A DNA stretch of 64,000 nucleotides, taken from assembly GCF_000002425.4 (NCBI RefSeq), contig NC_037272.1:13094174-13158173 (forward strand), read 5' to 3'. This document shows positions 11,071 through 22,210 of this stretch, piece by piece. Source of the stretch: Physcomitrium patens. Its lineage: Eukaryota > Streptophyta > Bryopsida > Funariales > Funariaceae. The position numbers and the translations under genes were made by a program. The notes below the pieces were generated by a model. The model saw nothing but the letters and a program-made list of their open reading frames with translations, had not been told where the DNA came from and made no database searches. Position 1 is the first letter of the stretch. Every line of letters begins with the position of its first letter.

Positions 11071-11103
11071 GAATATTCTAGAAGATTCTAGAACATTCAA
11101 GAA
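11071..11103 (+). promoter_or_regulatory. Heat shock element array in the F LTR
   Basis: Seven alternating GAA and TTC triplets, each separated by exactly two bases: GAA at 11071, 11081, 11091 and 11101, TTC at 11076, 11086 and 11096. This is the perfect alternating nGAAn/nTTCn pattern bound by heat shock factor trimers. It lies 21 bp inside the LTR and about 220 bp before the TATA box. Binding is inferred from the pattern only. Confidence 0.7.
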
Positions 11104-11291
11104 GGTACTAGTAGGTTTTAAGAAGGCTCTTGAAGATTTTAGGAGGTTCCAGACGGTTTTGAAAGGTTTGAATAGATTCTAAGAAAGTTCTAGAAGATCA
11201 TAGGATATCCTAGAAGATTCTAGGAGGCTTTAGATGATTTAGGAAGTTGCTGAAGAAGGATCTTAGGCTTACTTTGTTCTCAAGCCTCATA

Positions 11292-11311
11292 GAAACTTCT
11301 CAAGAAGCTTC
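11292..11311 (+). promoter_or_regulatory. Second pair of heat-shock-like dyads before the TATA box
   Basis: Two GAAnnTTC dyads, at 11292-11299 and 11304-11311, separated by four bases and ending 11 bp before the TATA box. The spacing between dyads is off the ideal 5-bp register. Confidence 0.45.
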
Positions 11312-11322
11312 TTTGGACCCAG

Positions 11323-11330
11323 TATATATA
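11323..11330 (+). promoter_or_regulatory. TATA box of the F LTR
   Basis: TATATATA in the middle of the LTR, followed by a hairpin-forming stretch with arms GTCAAG (11334) and CTTGAC (11358) around an inner palindrome GAGGATCCTC (11345-11354). Position matches the TATA box in the B, D and E LTRs. Confidence 0.6.
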
Positions 11331-11480
11331 GGAGTCAAGGCTTAGAGGATCCTCAGTCTTGACAACTCACTTCTTGTAGTCTAGCTAGGACCTTCTTGCC
11401 TTTCCTCTAGTTGTTGTTTTAATATCAAGTTAACTCTATTTCTTGGTCTTGAATCCTTGTCTTGTATATGGTTCCTAACA

Positions 11481-11600
11481 TAGGCATAAGACTAAGCAAA
11501 AGATTGTGGATTTGGCATTAACAGAGTGGTATTGTAGCAGTTAAATATTTCTTTTATTAATTTTTTTTATTTGGCTATTAGAAAATTTTGACATTAGCAG
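11481..11600 (+). other. Leader-like stretch after the F LTR
   Basis: Short AT-rich stretch between F's 3' LTR and the next solo LTR. It contains TGGTATTGTAGC at about 11529-11540, which resembles an iMet primer-binding site (TGGTATCAGAGC). If real, the LTR at 11050 is also the 5' LTR of a second copy. Otherwise nothing is seen. Confidence 0.3.
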
Positions 11601-13029
11601 TGTCGTAATACGTAAAGTCTTGCTTGAGAATGCTCCAAGCACTTAGCTATAGAAGAAAGAATAGAAATTGTAATAAAAAATCTTAATTCTAATAGAATAC
11701 TAAAAATACTCTAATTAGACTATAATAATACTAAGCAAGCTTAATCAAATTCAAAAAAACCTCAAAGAAATTTCAAACAAATAATAAGAATTCTTAAAGA
11801 AATATTAGAAGGATCACAAATATCACACAAATACATTTCAATTCAATCTTAATTTAATTCTAATTAAAATCCTATTAAACTTTATTTAGACTTTAAGCCA
11901 AAACTAATTAAATCTTAAATCCTAATAAAATCCTAAATCCTAAATCAAACCCTAAACAAACCTTAAACCAAACCCTAAACTAAATCCTAGTAATTCCTAC
12001 AACAAATTTAAACCTCAATAACTAATGAATAAACCATTGATCTTAACTCAAATTTTAAAAACTCCTAAAAAAAAATAATTTAAAAATAAGAAAAAAAAAA
12101 TTGAAAAGGATCGGAGTTATCAAAATGACGATAACCTCAAAAATGTGCTTGGGTATTGGCCAGCCTCCTTCTCCAATCTTAATGCAAATCTTCCAGAGTC
12201 AGTATCTCTCTTTTGCACCGTTCGATTGATTTCAAAATTCTCATGCACATAGAAAAACAAGTCTAATATCCTCTTATGTAAGTTTCACTCCAATCCAACT
12301 AGTAGATTGCAAGAAATCTTAAAAACCGCTATTGGACCTAAAATTCTACTTTCTAAGACCTTGACCCACTTAAACCTCAATATCCTTCAATTCAACCGTT
12401 AGATCGAGTTCAAACTCACGACACATATTAAACACAACTATAAACATAAATCCACAAAATTTCACCCATAGATCTATTACAAAACTCTTGAAAACACCCA
12501 AAACATAAACCCTATTTTATTTCATAAAACCCAAGTCATCCGAAACAAACCTTGACTTTGCAAAGCTCTTACAAAGTCATATCAACTCCAAATCACCCAA
12601 AATCAATGCCTATAGAAACCCTATCCAATCTTCTATCAAATCCCATTCTCCGTTCTGCCAAGGAGTTCTAAAGTCGTCGTCGAGACTCAGTTTTGTGCCT
12701 CAGGGTCTGATTTCGACCCTGGTTCACAACCAGCCCTCTCTAGGTATCAACATCTAGTTTTTTTAATTAATTTTTACTAGAATTTACTCTTAACTTTCTC
12801 CTAAAGATGTTTATATCATTTATTTTTCCAATCTACCTTATTTTGCCTTATTTTTGGCCTTACAAATAAGTAGAAGCTATATTTTTTAAAAGTACATTAT
12901 TACTATTAAAAGTTTTACTACCTTCCTATCTTTTATCCATATTTTTCTACCTTTTTTTTTTAACTTGACTCTTCTATAATAAGATCCATATTATCATCTT
13001 TCACCATATAATCGTGTTACAACACGACA
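11601..13029 (-). repeat. Solo LTR, type A2 (1429 bp)
   Basis: Plus-strand ends TGTCGTAATACG and ACACGACA, reverse complement of the A-type ends. Flanks are GCAG (11597-11600) and GCGG (13030-13033), a 4-bp duplication differing by one transition. Only a short telomere-like stretch remains (about 11880-12000, CCCTAAA-like); roughly 330 bp of other sequence follows in place of the long array of A1. No internal region. Confidence 0.8.
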
Positions 13030-13829
13030 GCGGAGTTGTATGCAATATTTTCTCAATGGTATTGTATGTGTCTATGTAGAGAAGACACATATTGTAGTTG
13101 TTTTGTTGTTTTTTTTTTTTTATTTTATAAAATTTTAGAGGTTCAAGAAGTAATCAATAGAAGCATTTCTCTAATAGTAGATAATCATGAACAATAGATT
13201 GTGAGGAACTTAATATAAGAAGTTAATTTTTTTTTTAGGCTTGAATTTGAATAATATTTATTTGAACACATTAGTCAAGAACCTACTCAATTTTTGTGTA
13301 TGAATAAAAGTCTATAGAAGAACTTAATTTAATAATTCATTTAAACAAAAGCAAATTTTGGTAAGTTAAATTTTTATTAACTTTAGCAACTGAGTTTAGT
13401 CAAGAGGACACCTATTCTTCACATCTACATTTGAAAGTATAGTTGCACTAGTATATTGCTCAAATTTCTTTAAATGAGAGAGCATTTATTGGAAAGAAGA
13501 TTATTTCAAGTTCATATTATTTTACAATGATAATAATATAAGTATAGAAGACAATGTACAATCTAAATTATGACACCAAGCTAAAAATTAAACTTCAATG
13601 TCATATTTATCAATTCAAGAATAGTCAAAAAAAGCTTTTTTGTATAACATCATTTTGTAATCACTAGTATATTAGGCCAACTTATAGTTCCATCGCCACT
13701 CAATCTCTTTGGCTAAGAGATTTGTAACAACCAACTAACTATGAAGAGTTTTGAATCAATAGAAGTGGAATATTAGAAGGATGGAATTGGGTTGCAACAA
13801 ACCTCTTCTTTATCAATTTGTATACTCCA

Positions 13830-14520
13830 TAGTAGATAAATGTAAATAATTTGAAATTTTTATATTAAATAAATTAAATTAGATTCAAAAGAAGTTATTT
13901 TTGAATTGAATGAATAAAGTTTAGAATTAAATTAGGTTAATTTGGATAAAAAAAATAAAATTAAATAAAAAAAATAAAATTAGATGAAAATTATTTAGAT
14001 GAATTTATATATTAGGATGAATTATTATTTAAAAATGAAATTTTATTTGAGAATGAATTTTAATTAAAAATTGAAAATTAAGATAAGTTAATACATAAAA
14101 TATAAAAAAAATATTAATAAAAATATATATATATAAAATTTGTAAAGTGATTTATTAATTATAAGAAAGGATTGGTATAAAAAAATCATTTAAATTTTGA
14201 GATTATTTAAGATAAATAAAGAATCATTTGATTAAAATTTAATTAATATTTATAATTTCTAAAAAATTTATAACAAAATTAATTCACTTATTGTGAATTA
14301 GAATAAACCTCCAACTAATAGAGGCTTATTTTAGCTTATATAAATTAAAGATTTGAGCCTCACTAAGATTCACATATAGTGTATAAGACTCTGTAAAAGA
14401 GGCAACAAGGCCTTAGTCTTATCTTCTTCACTACATTCAAGGTACTACAACCCATATGAGACTTTTACACCTCCTTTCTTACAAAGACTATATTAGCTAT
14501 TGGTCCTCCTATTTTCTACT
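13830..14520 (+). repeat. K-type AT-rich dispersed repeat, copy 1
   Basis: Shares a run of blocks with 63230-63596 (TTAATAAAAATATTA followed by a GTGAYTTATTAAT block) and with 57140-58090. Probably part of an old LTR. Low complexity makes the boundaries uncertain. Confidence 0.35.
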
Positions 14521-16219
14521 AGTAGAATCAATATTTTTATATTTTTGACTTCACCATGGTGTTCAAAAATATCCAATTAGAGAATGAATATTGTGTGGCC
14601 TTTAAATCTTATTCCATTTCTTCATAATGGCTTTCCAAGTGATAAAACTCATTTTCACCAAAGTCTTAAAAATTACTCTAAAAATTCCTTAAAATTCTCA
14701 ATAAATTCTAAATAAAATTTAAAACCTCTTATAATATTTTTATAATCATAATAGTAATTCAATAATATATTTTCTTATCTTAATGATTTTTTATAGTAAT
14801 AAAATTAATATAAATCAATTATAAATCTTATTTTTTATATCAATAACTAAAAATATATGGAATTTTTTTCATGCTTTTTCTAACTACTGACTTATATTTA
14901 TATTTTTTTATAAGTAATACATATAAATAAAAGGTTAATACAGAATGTGATCTTAATAACTAGTCTTTAATATTCAGCAATAAATACATATACTAAATCA
15001 ACTAAAATAATTGCTTCTAAAACTTACTAAGACTTATTAAGATTTATTTTTTAGAATTAACATTCTAATTCTCTATTTATCTAAGAATTCTATACTATTT
15101 ATTATATATTATGATTTTAAGCACTCTAAATGCATATTTTTTCCTAAAACAACTAGTGAGTCAATTCAATGATTCACAACTATCTGCCTTACTTGCTCCA
15201 GAACTATAAGGACAAGACTACACTACCTTTTTAAATCAAGTATCACACTTAATCTTACCAATCAAAAAATATAAGCACATCTCCTCACATTCACAATCAA
15301 AAAATTATTAAGATCAATTTTGAACCGAAAAAAAATTAAAATTAAAAATAAAAATAAAAATAACCTTAATTACCCAAAGTTTGAAAAATTGGAAAAAAAT
15401 CAAAAAAAAAATCAAAAAAAAATCAAAGCAATAGAAGATGAAGCCGGATCTTAGGATGCCCAAATCTTTACTAAGAAGCTACTGCAAATCTAAGGCAACC
15501 TCTTGCCTTAATGTTTCTATTTTTATTTTTATTTTTTATTTTTTCTACTTTTTTATTCTTTTTTTTGGGTTTTTTCTCTCTCTTCCAATTTCTTCTTTCT
15601 ACTTCTTTTTTTTTCTCTATTCTCAACTTTTCCTTCTTCTATTCTATTGCTGTTATTTTATTTTATTAGTCTAAAACTACAAAGGTATGTGTCTTTATTT
15701 TCTTTCTTTTGTTCTTATTGGATGTTTTGAATTTAAGATTCCACCTTTTTTTTAATCTAATTTAAATATTTTCATGATGATAAAAATAATTACTATTACA
15801 TCAAGATTTATATTAGCTAAATTTAAGATATTTATTTTAAAATTATTTCTTAAAATTTTTTTGTAAAAGACCTATTCTTACCACTATATTCTATTAATTA
15901 TTATTTATATCAAAATTTCTATATTAACTTCTTAAAATAGTAACTTTCGGTATCATAAGTATCTTTTTGTATTAAAATAAATAGTGATTTAATTGTGTGA
16001 TCCACACATGGAAACTATTTGAGATAACTTGCAATAAAATAGAACCTAAAAGTAACTAGTAAAAAGCTACTACTTGAAAAGTAACTTTGCTACAAAAGTT
16101 ATCAAAAAAACTTAAGAATAAAATTAATGAACTATTGCTACTTAATATTTCAAACTATAGTTGGATTGTTCTAAATCTATCTTTTGACCAAGGATTTAAA
16201 GACAAGAAAACACTAAAAC

Positions 16220-16222
<3 letters not shown>

Positions 16223-16251
<29 letters not shown>
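16223..16251. repeat. A29 mononucleotide run
   Basis: Uninterrupted adenines in relic DNA; no attached element recognised. Confidence 0.9.
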
Positions 16252-16254
<3 letters not shown>

Positions 16255-16329
16255 AAATTTTTTTTTCAACTTGAGAAGATCATAACATCAAGCCTTATAA
16301 GGCTTATATATCCTTTGAGTGTTTATTAT

Positions 16330-16964
16330 TGGTCTTTCTTGTACTAAAATTAAGTCATTGAAATAGCTTAATTTTTCCAACTAGATTTGAATTAAGTGTC
16401 GTTTTTTCTTTATTATATTAATAATAATTTTATGAAATTTATGCTATGCAATTCCTAGGATTTCTCTAATTGTGAATCCAATCTTTTTACTTAAAATCCG
16501 CTCTTCAAATACCTTCTTTAAATTTGTAATAGATTCAAAATCTAATTATTGTCATGCTTTTTTTTTTGTTGTAGTTCTTTTTTATGGCACTTCATTGTTT
16601 TCATCTTTCCTTTGTTTTTCTTCTATTAATGCTTTATATTGATTCCTTTTAATATGAGCATGCATTAATAATCCACCTAATCCATCATTCCATCTAATAA
16701 TTTATCAAATTTTATTATCAATATATTTTAAGTAATCTCTAATAAAATTTCTTTCTTTAGCATAATTCATTATATTTAACCACAAAGTATTAGATTTTCT
16801 TAAAAATTATAAATTTAAATTTAAATATTTTTTTGAATTTTTTTCCATCCAATATGTTGATATTTCATTTCTTAAGATTGTATGTACTTTAAAAGCATCT
16901 CACACAAATACTTTCATTCTTTCTTTACCAAAATTTGTCTCTAATTTTTTTTCACTTTTTTTAA
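16330..16964 (-). pseudogene. Decayed gag-type gene G, C-terminal part
   Basis: On the minus strand, with several stops, the reading continues the gag-like protein at 31519-32570 across the insertion of element C. Visible blocks: MKVFV-stop-DAFKVHTILRNEI, a stretch with MHAHIKRNQYKALIEE, and VFEERILSKKIGFTIREILGIA near the end. From memory this order resembles gag-protease polyproteins of gypsy-like elements in non-seed plants, in which the ILGIA-type block precedes the protease. Joining 16964 to 31519 keeps the sequence collinear. Extremely AT-biased; dead. Confidence 0.45.
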
Positions 16965-16969
16965 GTGTA

Positions 16970-17732
16970 TATAGAATAGATATTAATTCGTTTTTGAAAG
17001 ATATTGATAAAATATATTAATATTCCATATAATAGGAAATTCAGGAGGACGGATGAGTGATTTAGTTATTAAAAGTGATTAATTATAGAATTACGATTAG
17101 AATCTGGAGAATCAGAGGAAAGTATATAGGAGTTGTAGAAGTTAATTAAGGTGCCATCGCTTTGATAGTATGAGTTGGGGTAAGCTTGGTGCTACCTCTT
17201 TTCTTTTGTTTGTTATTTTCTTTGAATAAGAGGATTGAGAGTTTCTGAATATTATGAAGTGAATTATAGAATGGAAATGTGATTGGTATTATTTGAAAAG
17301 AAGAAAGATTGAATGCTGAAATCTGATTGTAGTTCAGCAAAGAGAATGAGTCTGTGTTTGTGTGAAACACTGTAATGTGAATGGCAATTCTGTGTGAAGA
17401 ATTCCAATGATTGGAACGAGGGTAATTGTGTGCTGAAAGTTGTTAGGGTGCAGTATTACAGTTGGAGATTATGAGGGTGAATATATTGGTGGAAATAGCA
17501 GTTATTGGTATGACTGAATTGTTGTAAGGAAGAGACCGATAAGGTGAAGGAGGAGATTATAGTTTCCTTCTGTGTTCAAATATTGGAAATAGAGATGATA
17601 CATTTAGGAGGTAATTGATTGTGTGACCCTAACGTGAATACTTAAGCAACTAGTCATTCCTCATGTTCTAATCTCCCTATATGGGTTTATTCTGGGAGGT
17701 TTCTTTCGGAATAAGTAAAACAAGCAATCACA
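16970..17732 (+). repeat. 5' LTR of element C (763 bp)
   Basis: Begins TATAGAATAG (an eroded TGTAGAATA, as in the 3' copy) and ends CAATCACA just before the primer-binding site. It matches 23799-24284 plus 31237-31513 end to end. Confidence 0.85.
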
Positions 17733-17735
17733 TTT

Positions 17736-17753
17736 TGGCGCCACTGCTAGGGA
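17736..17753 (+). promoter_or_regulatory. Primer-binding site of element C
   Basis: TGGCGCCACTGCTAGGGA, three bases after the LTR. The TGGCGCC start is the CCA-end complement used by many plant gypsy (Tat/Athila-like) elements. The exact tRNA is not certain. Confidence 0.65.
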
Positions 17754-17839
17754 TTGATAACATTATTGAGTGTTAGGAATTAACTGTCGAAGCAGTAAAG
17801 GAGATTAGGAAGCAAACTCAATAGAAATAATAAAAGAGT

Positions 17840-19310
17840 ATGGTTATTAAGAATGAGAATTTAACAGCAAAGAAAATTAAGCAATCAAAAGAAAAAATAG
17901 AGCGATTGTAAGCAAGAAATTTTTTACGTAATGAGCAAGATCGTAAATTAAAAAAGAAGCATCGACAAAGTTGGATTAAGCCGTGGTTGCATGCCTCTCG
18001 GCATATTCGATCGTATCCAAAAGACGATCGACCTCTAATATTTCAGAAGTACATGCCGTTAAAGAAATTGCCAAGAGCACTTGCGGAGAGCGTTGCTAAT
18101 AATCCAACATACCTCTTGAAGCCATTAACGGAAAACGAGGAAGGCACAGAGGAATTAGGTACTCCACTGGATATCTTCTCAATTGAAAATACGTCCAATC
18201 CTAACAAGACTGGTTCTGAAGATCGACATAAATCACTTGCCAATAAAGACCAATTCAGAGTATATTAAAACCTGTCATTTTCACCTTACATTCAACTAGT
18301 AAAATTATTTGGAAATAATAATAGTCAATCAAGAAGGCCTGAAAGTCCAAAAAAGACCTTTACAAGAGATAATTTTTATTTTAATAAGGAATTGAGCACA
18401 ACATCGGCATCTTTAATGACATCCGGAGGACCAGTAGTTCCAATTGCAGTTCAAATGGATACAGTGGGCAATCGAACGACTAGCGTCACGCCATTACCTA
18501 CTTTTTGGAGTTTGCCAAGTGCGGATCTAGATCAACATTTGTTTCAATTCTTGACGACGTGTGTAGCCAATAATGGAAAAACAGAAGATATTTGGTTGAG
18601 ATGGCTATCAACGACATTGAAAGACACAGCATTTGAGTGGTATAACCGCCAATCTGTGGAACAATTTATCAATTGGGAGGCATTGAAAAAAACATTTTTA
18701 GCCCATTTTCGACCAATTGGTTTTGAAGAACGTCTTAGAGAAAAATTAATGAACAGCAAAATGGTACTAGGGAAAGCGGTACAATCATATTATGGTCGTG
18801 TAGCACATATACTTTGAAAATGGCCAAATAACCAAATGCCAGAATCATTTGTGTTGTCCATATTGGTTAATGGACTACACCCACCAGAATTAAAGATGTT
18901 TATGAAGGAGGTCCAATCAGCCACCATTGCATCATCTCTTGAGCGAGCAAAAATATGGGAGGAATATCACTATGACCAGAACTTAACAGTTGGAGCCACA
19001 ATGATTCCATCTCAAGGAGGTTATCAAATGACAAATTGGAATGACACATCAGGAAGTTATCTGGAAAGGAATGATTATGGTACAATTCTACAAGGAATAG
19101 TGGATGCAATTCCATTGCAAGCTATACCACCATCATCATCACACCCGTATGTGCCTTATTCCATGTATCAAAAATCAATACCTACGAAGGAATTACCAAA
19201 TGCATTGGTATCAAGGGTTCCCAATGAATCATTGCTGTTAATATTGACGAAAAAAATGGATGAATTGGCTATGAATCTGGCCAAGGATAAAGAAAAAAAA
19301 GCATAAACCA
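17840..19310 (+). pseudogene. Element C gag, N-terminal and capsid part
   Basis: A single frame starting at ATG 17840 (MVIKNENLTAKK), rich in Lys/Arg at first, then the LPRALAESVANNPTYLL stretch and a capsid-like domain (IWLRWLSTTLKDTAFEWYN ... WEALKKTFLAHFRP), as in retrotransposon gag proteins. In-frame stops at about 17909 (TAA), 18266-18268 (TAA) and 18815-18817 (TGA) are each explained by C-to-T change in CAA or CGA. The frame is lost at about 19300 in an A8 run; the zinc-knuckle part follows in another frame, so a 1-nt slip in the A run is likely. The ATG is chosen because it is the first in frame after the primer site. Confidence 0.7.
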
Positions 19311-19319
19311 ACCAATATG

Positions 19320-20060
19320 CGTCCCAATGTCTAGTGCAGCAATTGTAAGGGACAAGGTCATTTAAAAATAGAATATCTTTCACCACCCCAAATGACTATA
19401 TAATGTACTTTTTGTGGGGGCAAGTATATTACCACCAACTGTTGGAATTTACGGAAGCAATAACAACTCAGTAACCAGATAATGACTCAACCAACTCAGT
19501 GGGACGTCAATCAAGTACAAACATGAAATAAGTTTGGCTGAAATGGAAATCGAGCGAATAAACAAAACAGGAATTATTCCAATTTCCTAAACTGTGAATT
19601 TCACCAAGAAAGTGTATCCAATACTCACGGATTGGCGATGAACCAACCAGGATACCATTAATATCCACCCATGATGAAGCCAATACTAGACTCTATAGTA
19701 ACAATGGGTCAACCAGGATCCTTTACTCATCTGACATGAAATAGACCTAGCCGTTATATATGGGTAGAGACACCCAATATCCTTGAAGGAGTTGGTAGGA
19801 GACCACTTTGTTGCTATCGTTGCAGACAATTTGGACATTATGCGAGTGAATGTCCTAATCCAAGGGCCAGTGATGACTATGCTCAAATATGTGGAAATTG
19901 TAAGCAGTCTGGTCATACTTATCAGCAGTGCAATGCGCCCTTTAATTATAATAACCGGGACCAGCAAATGTAAACAAGCCAATTGGCGGAGGACAAAGGC
20001 CCTGTTCAACGAGACTCACCAGTACATCGTGTCAAGGTGGTGAATGCAGTGCTTACGAGA
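19320..20060 (+). pseudogene. Element C gag, nucleocapsid with four CCHC knuckles
   Basis: All four knuckles are in one frame. The first (CSNC at 19335) ends in Tyr instead of Cys, the second (CTFC near 19400) has Tyr for His; both are G-to-A or C-to-T changes. The third (CYRCRQFGHYASEC, 19812-19853) and fourth (CGNCKQSGHTYQQC, 19890-19931) are intact. These would bind RNA during packaging. Most gypsy gags carry one or two knuckles; four in two pairs is unusual. The region is continuous in frame with the protease downstream, so gag and pol were probably one polyprotein. Confidence 0.7.
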
Positions 20061-20093
20061 GGCCAATAAAAAGACAAGAATCCAATTCAGAAC

Positions 20094-20694
20094 ATGGATG
20101 AATCAATTGTAGGAAAGCAAGTAGCGTCGTCCACGGGGCTAAACAAACCAATATCAGTATTAGGACGTATCCCAATATTGAGACCTCAACAGACTGAGGA
20201 ACCCAATTCGGTCCCATGTGCCAATTTGTCGGGACCATCAAGATTGATCCCAACTGATCAAGTACCAATACTTGTACAGCCTAATAAAAGATCTTACACA
20301 TTAAAGGAACCTTTAGTGGTAGAAAAGTTGGCGAAGTTACCAATAGCAATCTCAATCGCCAGGAAGGAATTGCTGCCGAATGGAGTAAAATCGAAACCAA
20401 TGAAATACAAAAGAGTATTGGGAATTACTCTCAATATAGAACCCTACGACATTCTGAAGGATTTGGATGTTATTTAGCCTTCAATTACAATGAAGCAACT
20501 TTTGGCTATAGCACCAGAATGTCGATCTACATTGAATTCAGCGTTAATACGACAAAGATTCCGTATTAAAGAAATTCATGAAGTTAGCTTAAACCCAGAT
20601 CTTGGAGCATCAACAATCGATGTATCAATTGATGGCGTTTTAATTCTAGAGGTACAAGTCGATGGTGGCTCTAGTGTGAATTTAATGAACATAG
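20094..20694 (+). pseudogene. Element C protease, first half
   Basis: Same frame as the zinc knuckles. A linker rich in Pro/Ser/Glu is followed by ITMKQLLAIAPECRSTL and then VDGGSSVNLMN, the aspartic protease active site in its DGGSS form, typical of Tat/Athila-like plant gypsy elements rather than the DSGAS of the chromoviruses here. One stop (TAG at 20476-20478) interrupts the linker. The frame is cut at 20694 by the solo A1 LTR, three residues after the active-site block. Confidence 0.8.
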
Positions 20695-22210
20695 TGTCAT
20701 GATGTAATATGACTAGTAGGTAAAAGGGTGAAGAAATAAATCATGTTTTGAGGATCTCATTCAAAAATATTATTGCAAATTATCTTGAAAAAATAGATAT
20801 TAGTAAAAAGGTAGAAAAATTAAAGGTGCTAATGCTGCCTTTTTACAAATTATGCTTCTATTTACTTTATAAGGCCATAAATAAAGCAAAACAAGGTAGA
20901 TTAGAAAAATAAAGAATATAGACATATGTAGGGAGGAGTGAGGAATGCAAATTAGTAAAAATTACCTCAAGAAGACGAAAGTTGCTACTCAGAGAGGGCC
21001 GGTTATGAACCAGGATCGAAATCAGACCCTGAGGCACAAAACTGAGTCTCGACAACGACTCCGGGACTCTTTGGCAGATCAAAGAATGGATTTGATAGAA
21101 GATTGGATAAGGTTTCTATAGGCATTGATTTTGGGTGATTTGAAGTTGATATGACTTTGTAAGAGCTTTGCAAAGTGGAGGTTTGTTTCGGATGACTTGG
21201 GTTTTATGAAATAAAATAGGATTTATGTTTTGAGTGATTTCGAGAGTTTTGTTGTAGATCTATGAGTGAAATTTTTTGGGTTCATGATTATAGTTGTGTT
21301 AAATACATGTTGTGAATTTGAACTCGATCTAATGGTTGAAGTGAGAGATATTGAGGTTTAAGCAGGTCAAGGTCTCAGAAAGTAGAATTTTAGGTCCAGT
21401 GAGGGTTTTTAAGATTTCATGCAATCTACTGGTTGGATTGGTTTGATTTAGGGTTTGGATTAGGGTTTGGTTAGGATTTGATTTAGGGTTTGGATTTAGG
21501 GTTTGGATTAGGGTTTGGATTAGGGTTTAGAGTTTCATTAGGATTTGATTTAGGATTTGGATTAGGGTTTGGTTAGGGTTTGATTTAGGGTTTCGATTAG
21601 GATTTGGTTAGGATTTAGGATTGGATTAGGATTTGAGTTAGGATTTAGGATTTGGTTAGGGTTTGATTTAGGATTTGGATTAGGATTTGGATTTAGATTT
21701 AGGGTTTGGTTAAGGTTTGATTTAAGGTTTAGTTTAGGATTTAGGATTGGATTAGAGTTTGGATTAGGATTTAGGGTTTGATTTAAGGTTTGATTTAGGG
21801 TTTGGTTTAGGGTTTAGGATTTGAAATAGGATTTGATTTAGGATTTAATTTAAGGTTTGTTTAGGATTTGACTTAAGGTTTAGGATTTATTAGGATTTAA
21901 GATTTAATTATGTTTGGTCTAAAGTTTGAGTGAAATTCAATAGGATTTTAACTAGAATTAAATTAAGGTTGAATTGACATATATTTGAGTAATATTTGTG
22001 ATCATTCTAATATTTTTTTAAGAATTTTATTGTTTGTTTGAAATTTCTTTGAGTTGTTTTGAATTTGATTATATTTGTTTACCATTATAGTCTAATTAGA
22101 GCATTGTTAATATTCTATTAGAATTTAAATTTTGTTATCGTAATTTCTATTCTTCCTTCTACAGCTAGGTGCCCGGAGCATTCTCAAGCAAGACTTCACA
22201 CATTTCGACA
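20695..22210 (+). repeat. Solo LTR, type A1 (1516 bp), in element C protease
   Basis: Same ends and content as 296-1825, including the telomere-like array (about 21431-21935). Flanks are ATAG (20691-20694) and GCGG (22211-22214), differing by three transitions. Removing the LTR and one 4-bp flank returns the protease to a single frame, which supports a 4-bp duplication. Confidence 0.85.
21431..21935 (+). repeat. Telomere-like array in the solo A1 LTR
   Basis: About 500 bp of TTTAGGG/TTTGGATT-type units with more exact TTTAGGG heptamers than the copy at 1040-1530. Unit order differs between the two copies. Confidence 0.8.

Larger units (their letters stand above)
4622..11480 (+). mobile_element. 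Chromovirus F, old divergent copy split by two solo LTRs
   Basis: Plus-strand chromovirus missing its 5' part (left of B, outside the window). Order: protease and RT fingers (4622-5399), J LTR, RT palm, RNase H and integrase N-terminus (6652-7871), A2 LTR, integrase core and chromodomain (9176-10460), third ORF (10646-10996), purine-rich tract, 3' LTR (11050-11480). Heavily AT-biased with many stops. Its protein is clearly related to D/E but the LTR and third ORF are very divergent, so it is a separate subfamily. Confidence 0.8.
11050..11480 (+). repeat. 3' LTR of chromovirus F (about 431 bp)
   Basis: Starts TGTCATGAACATT straight after the purine-rich GCTAGAAGAGGAGGTGA; the likely end is TTCCTAACA at 11480. 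TATA box at 11323-11330, heat-shock-element-like arrays upstream and an imperfect hairpin just downstream. The start is well supported; the end is inferred from the TGT/ACA pairing and could be some tens of bases later. Confidence 0.6.
13034..16329. other. AT-rich relic DNA, no gene
   Basis: No open frame of substance and no motif I can name. From about 13830 to 14520 the sequence resembles stretches at 57140-58090, 63230-63596 and, inverted, 60190-60480 (K-type repeat: GATGAATTT-rich, then a GTGACTTATTAATT-like block). A pyrimidine-rich tract is at 15515-15670 and an A29 run at 16223-16251. Confidence 0.5.

Noticed and set aside
15438..15674. 78-residue Phe/Leu-rich ORF resembling a membrane protein
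   Set aside because: Produced by a pyrimidine-rich low-complexity tract.
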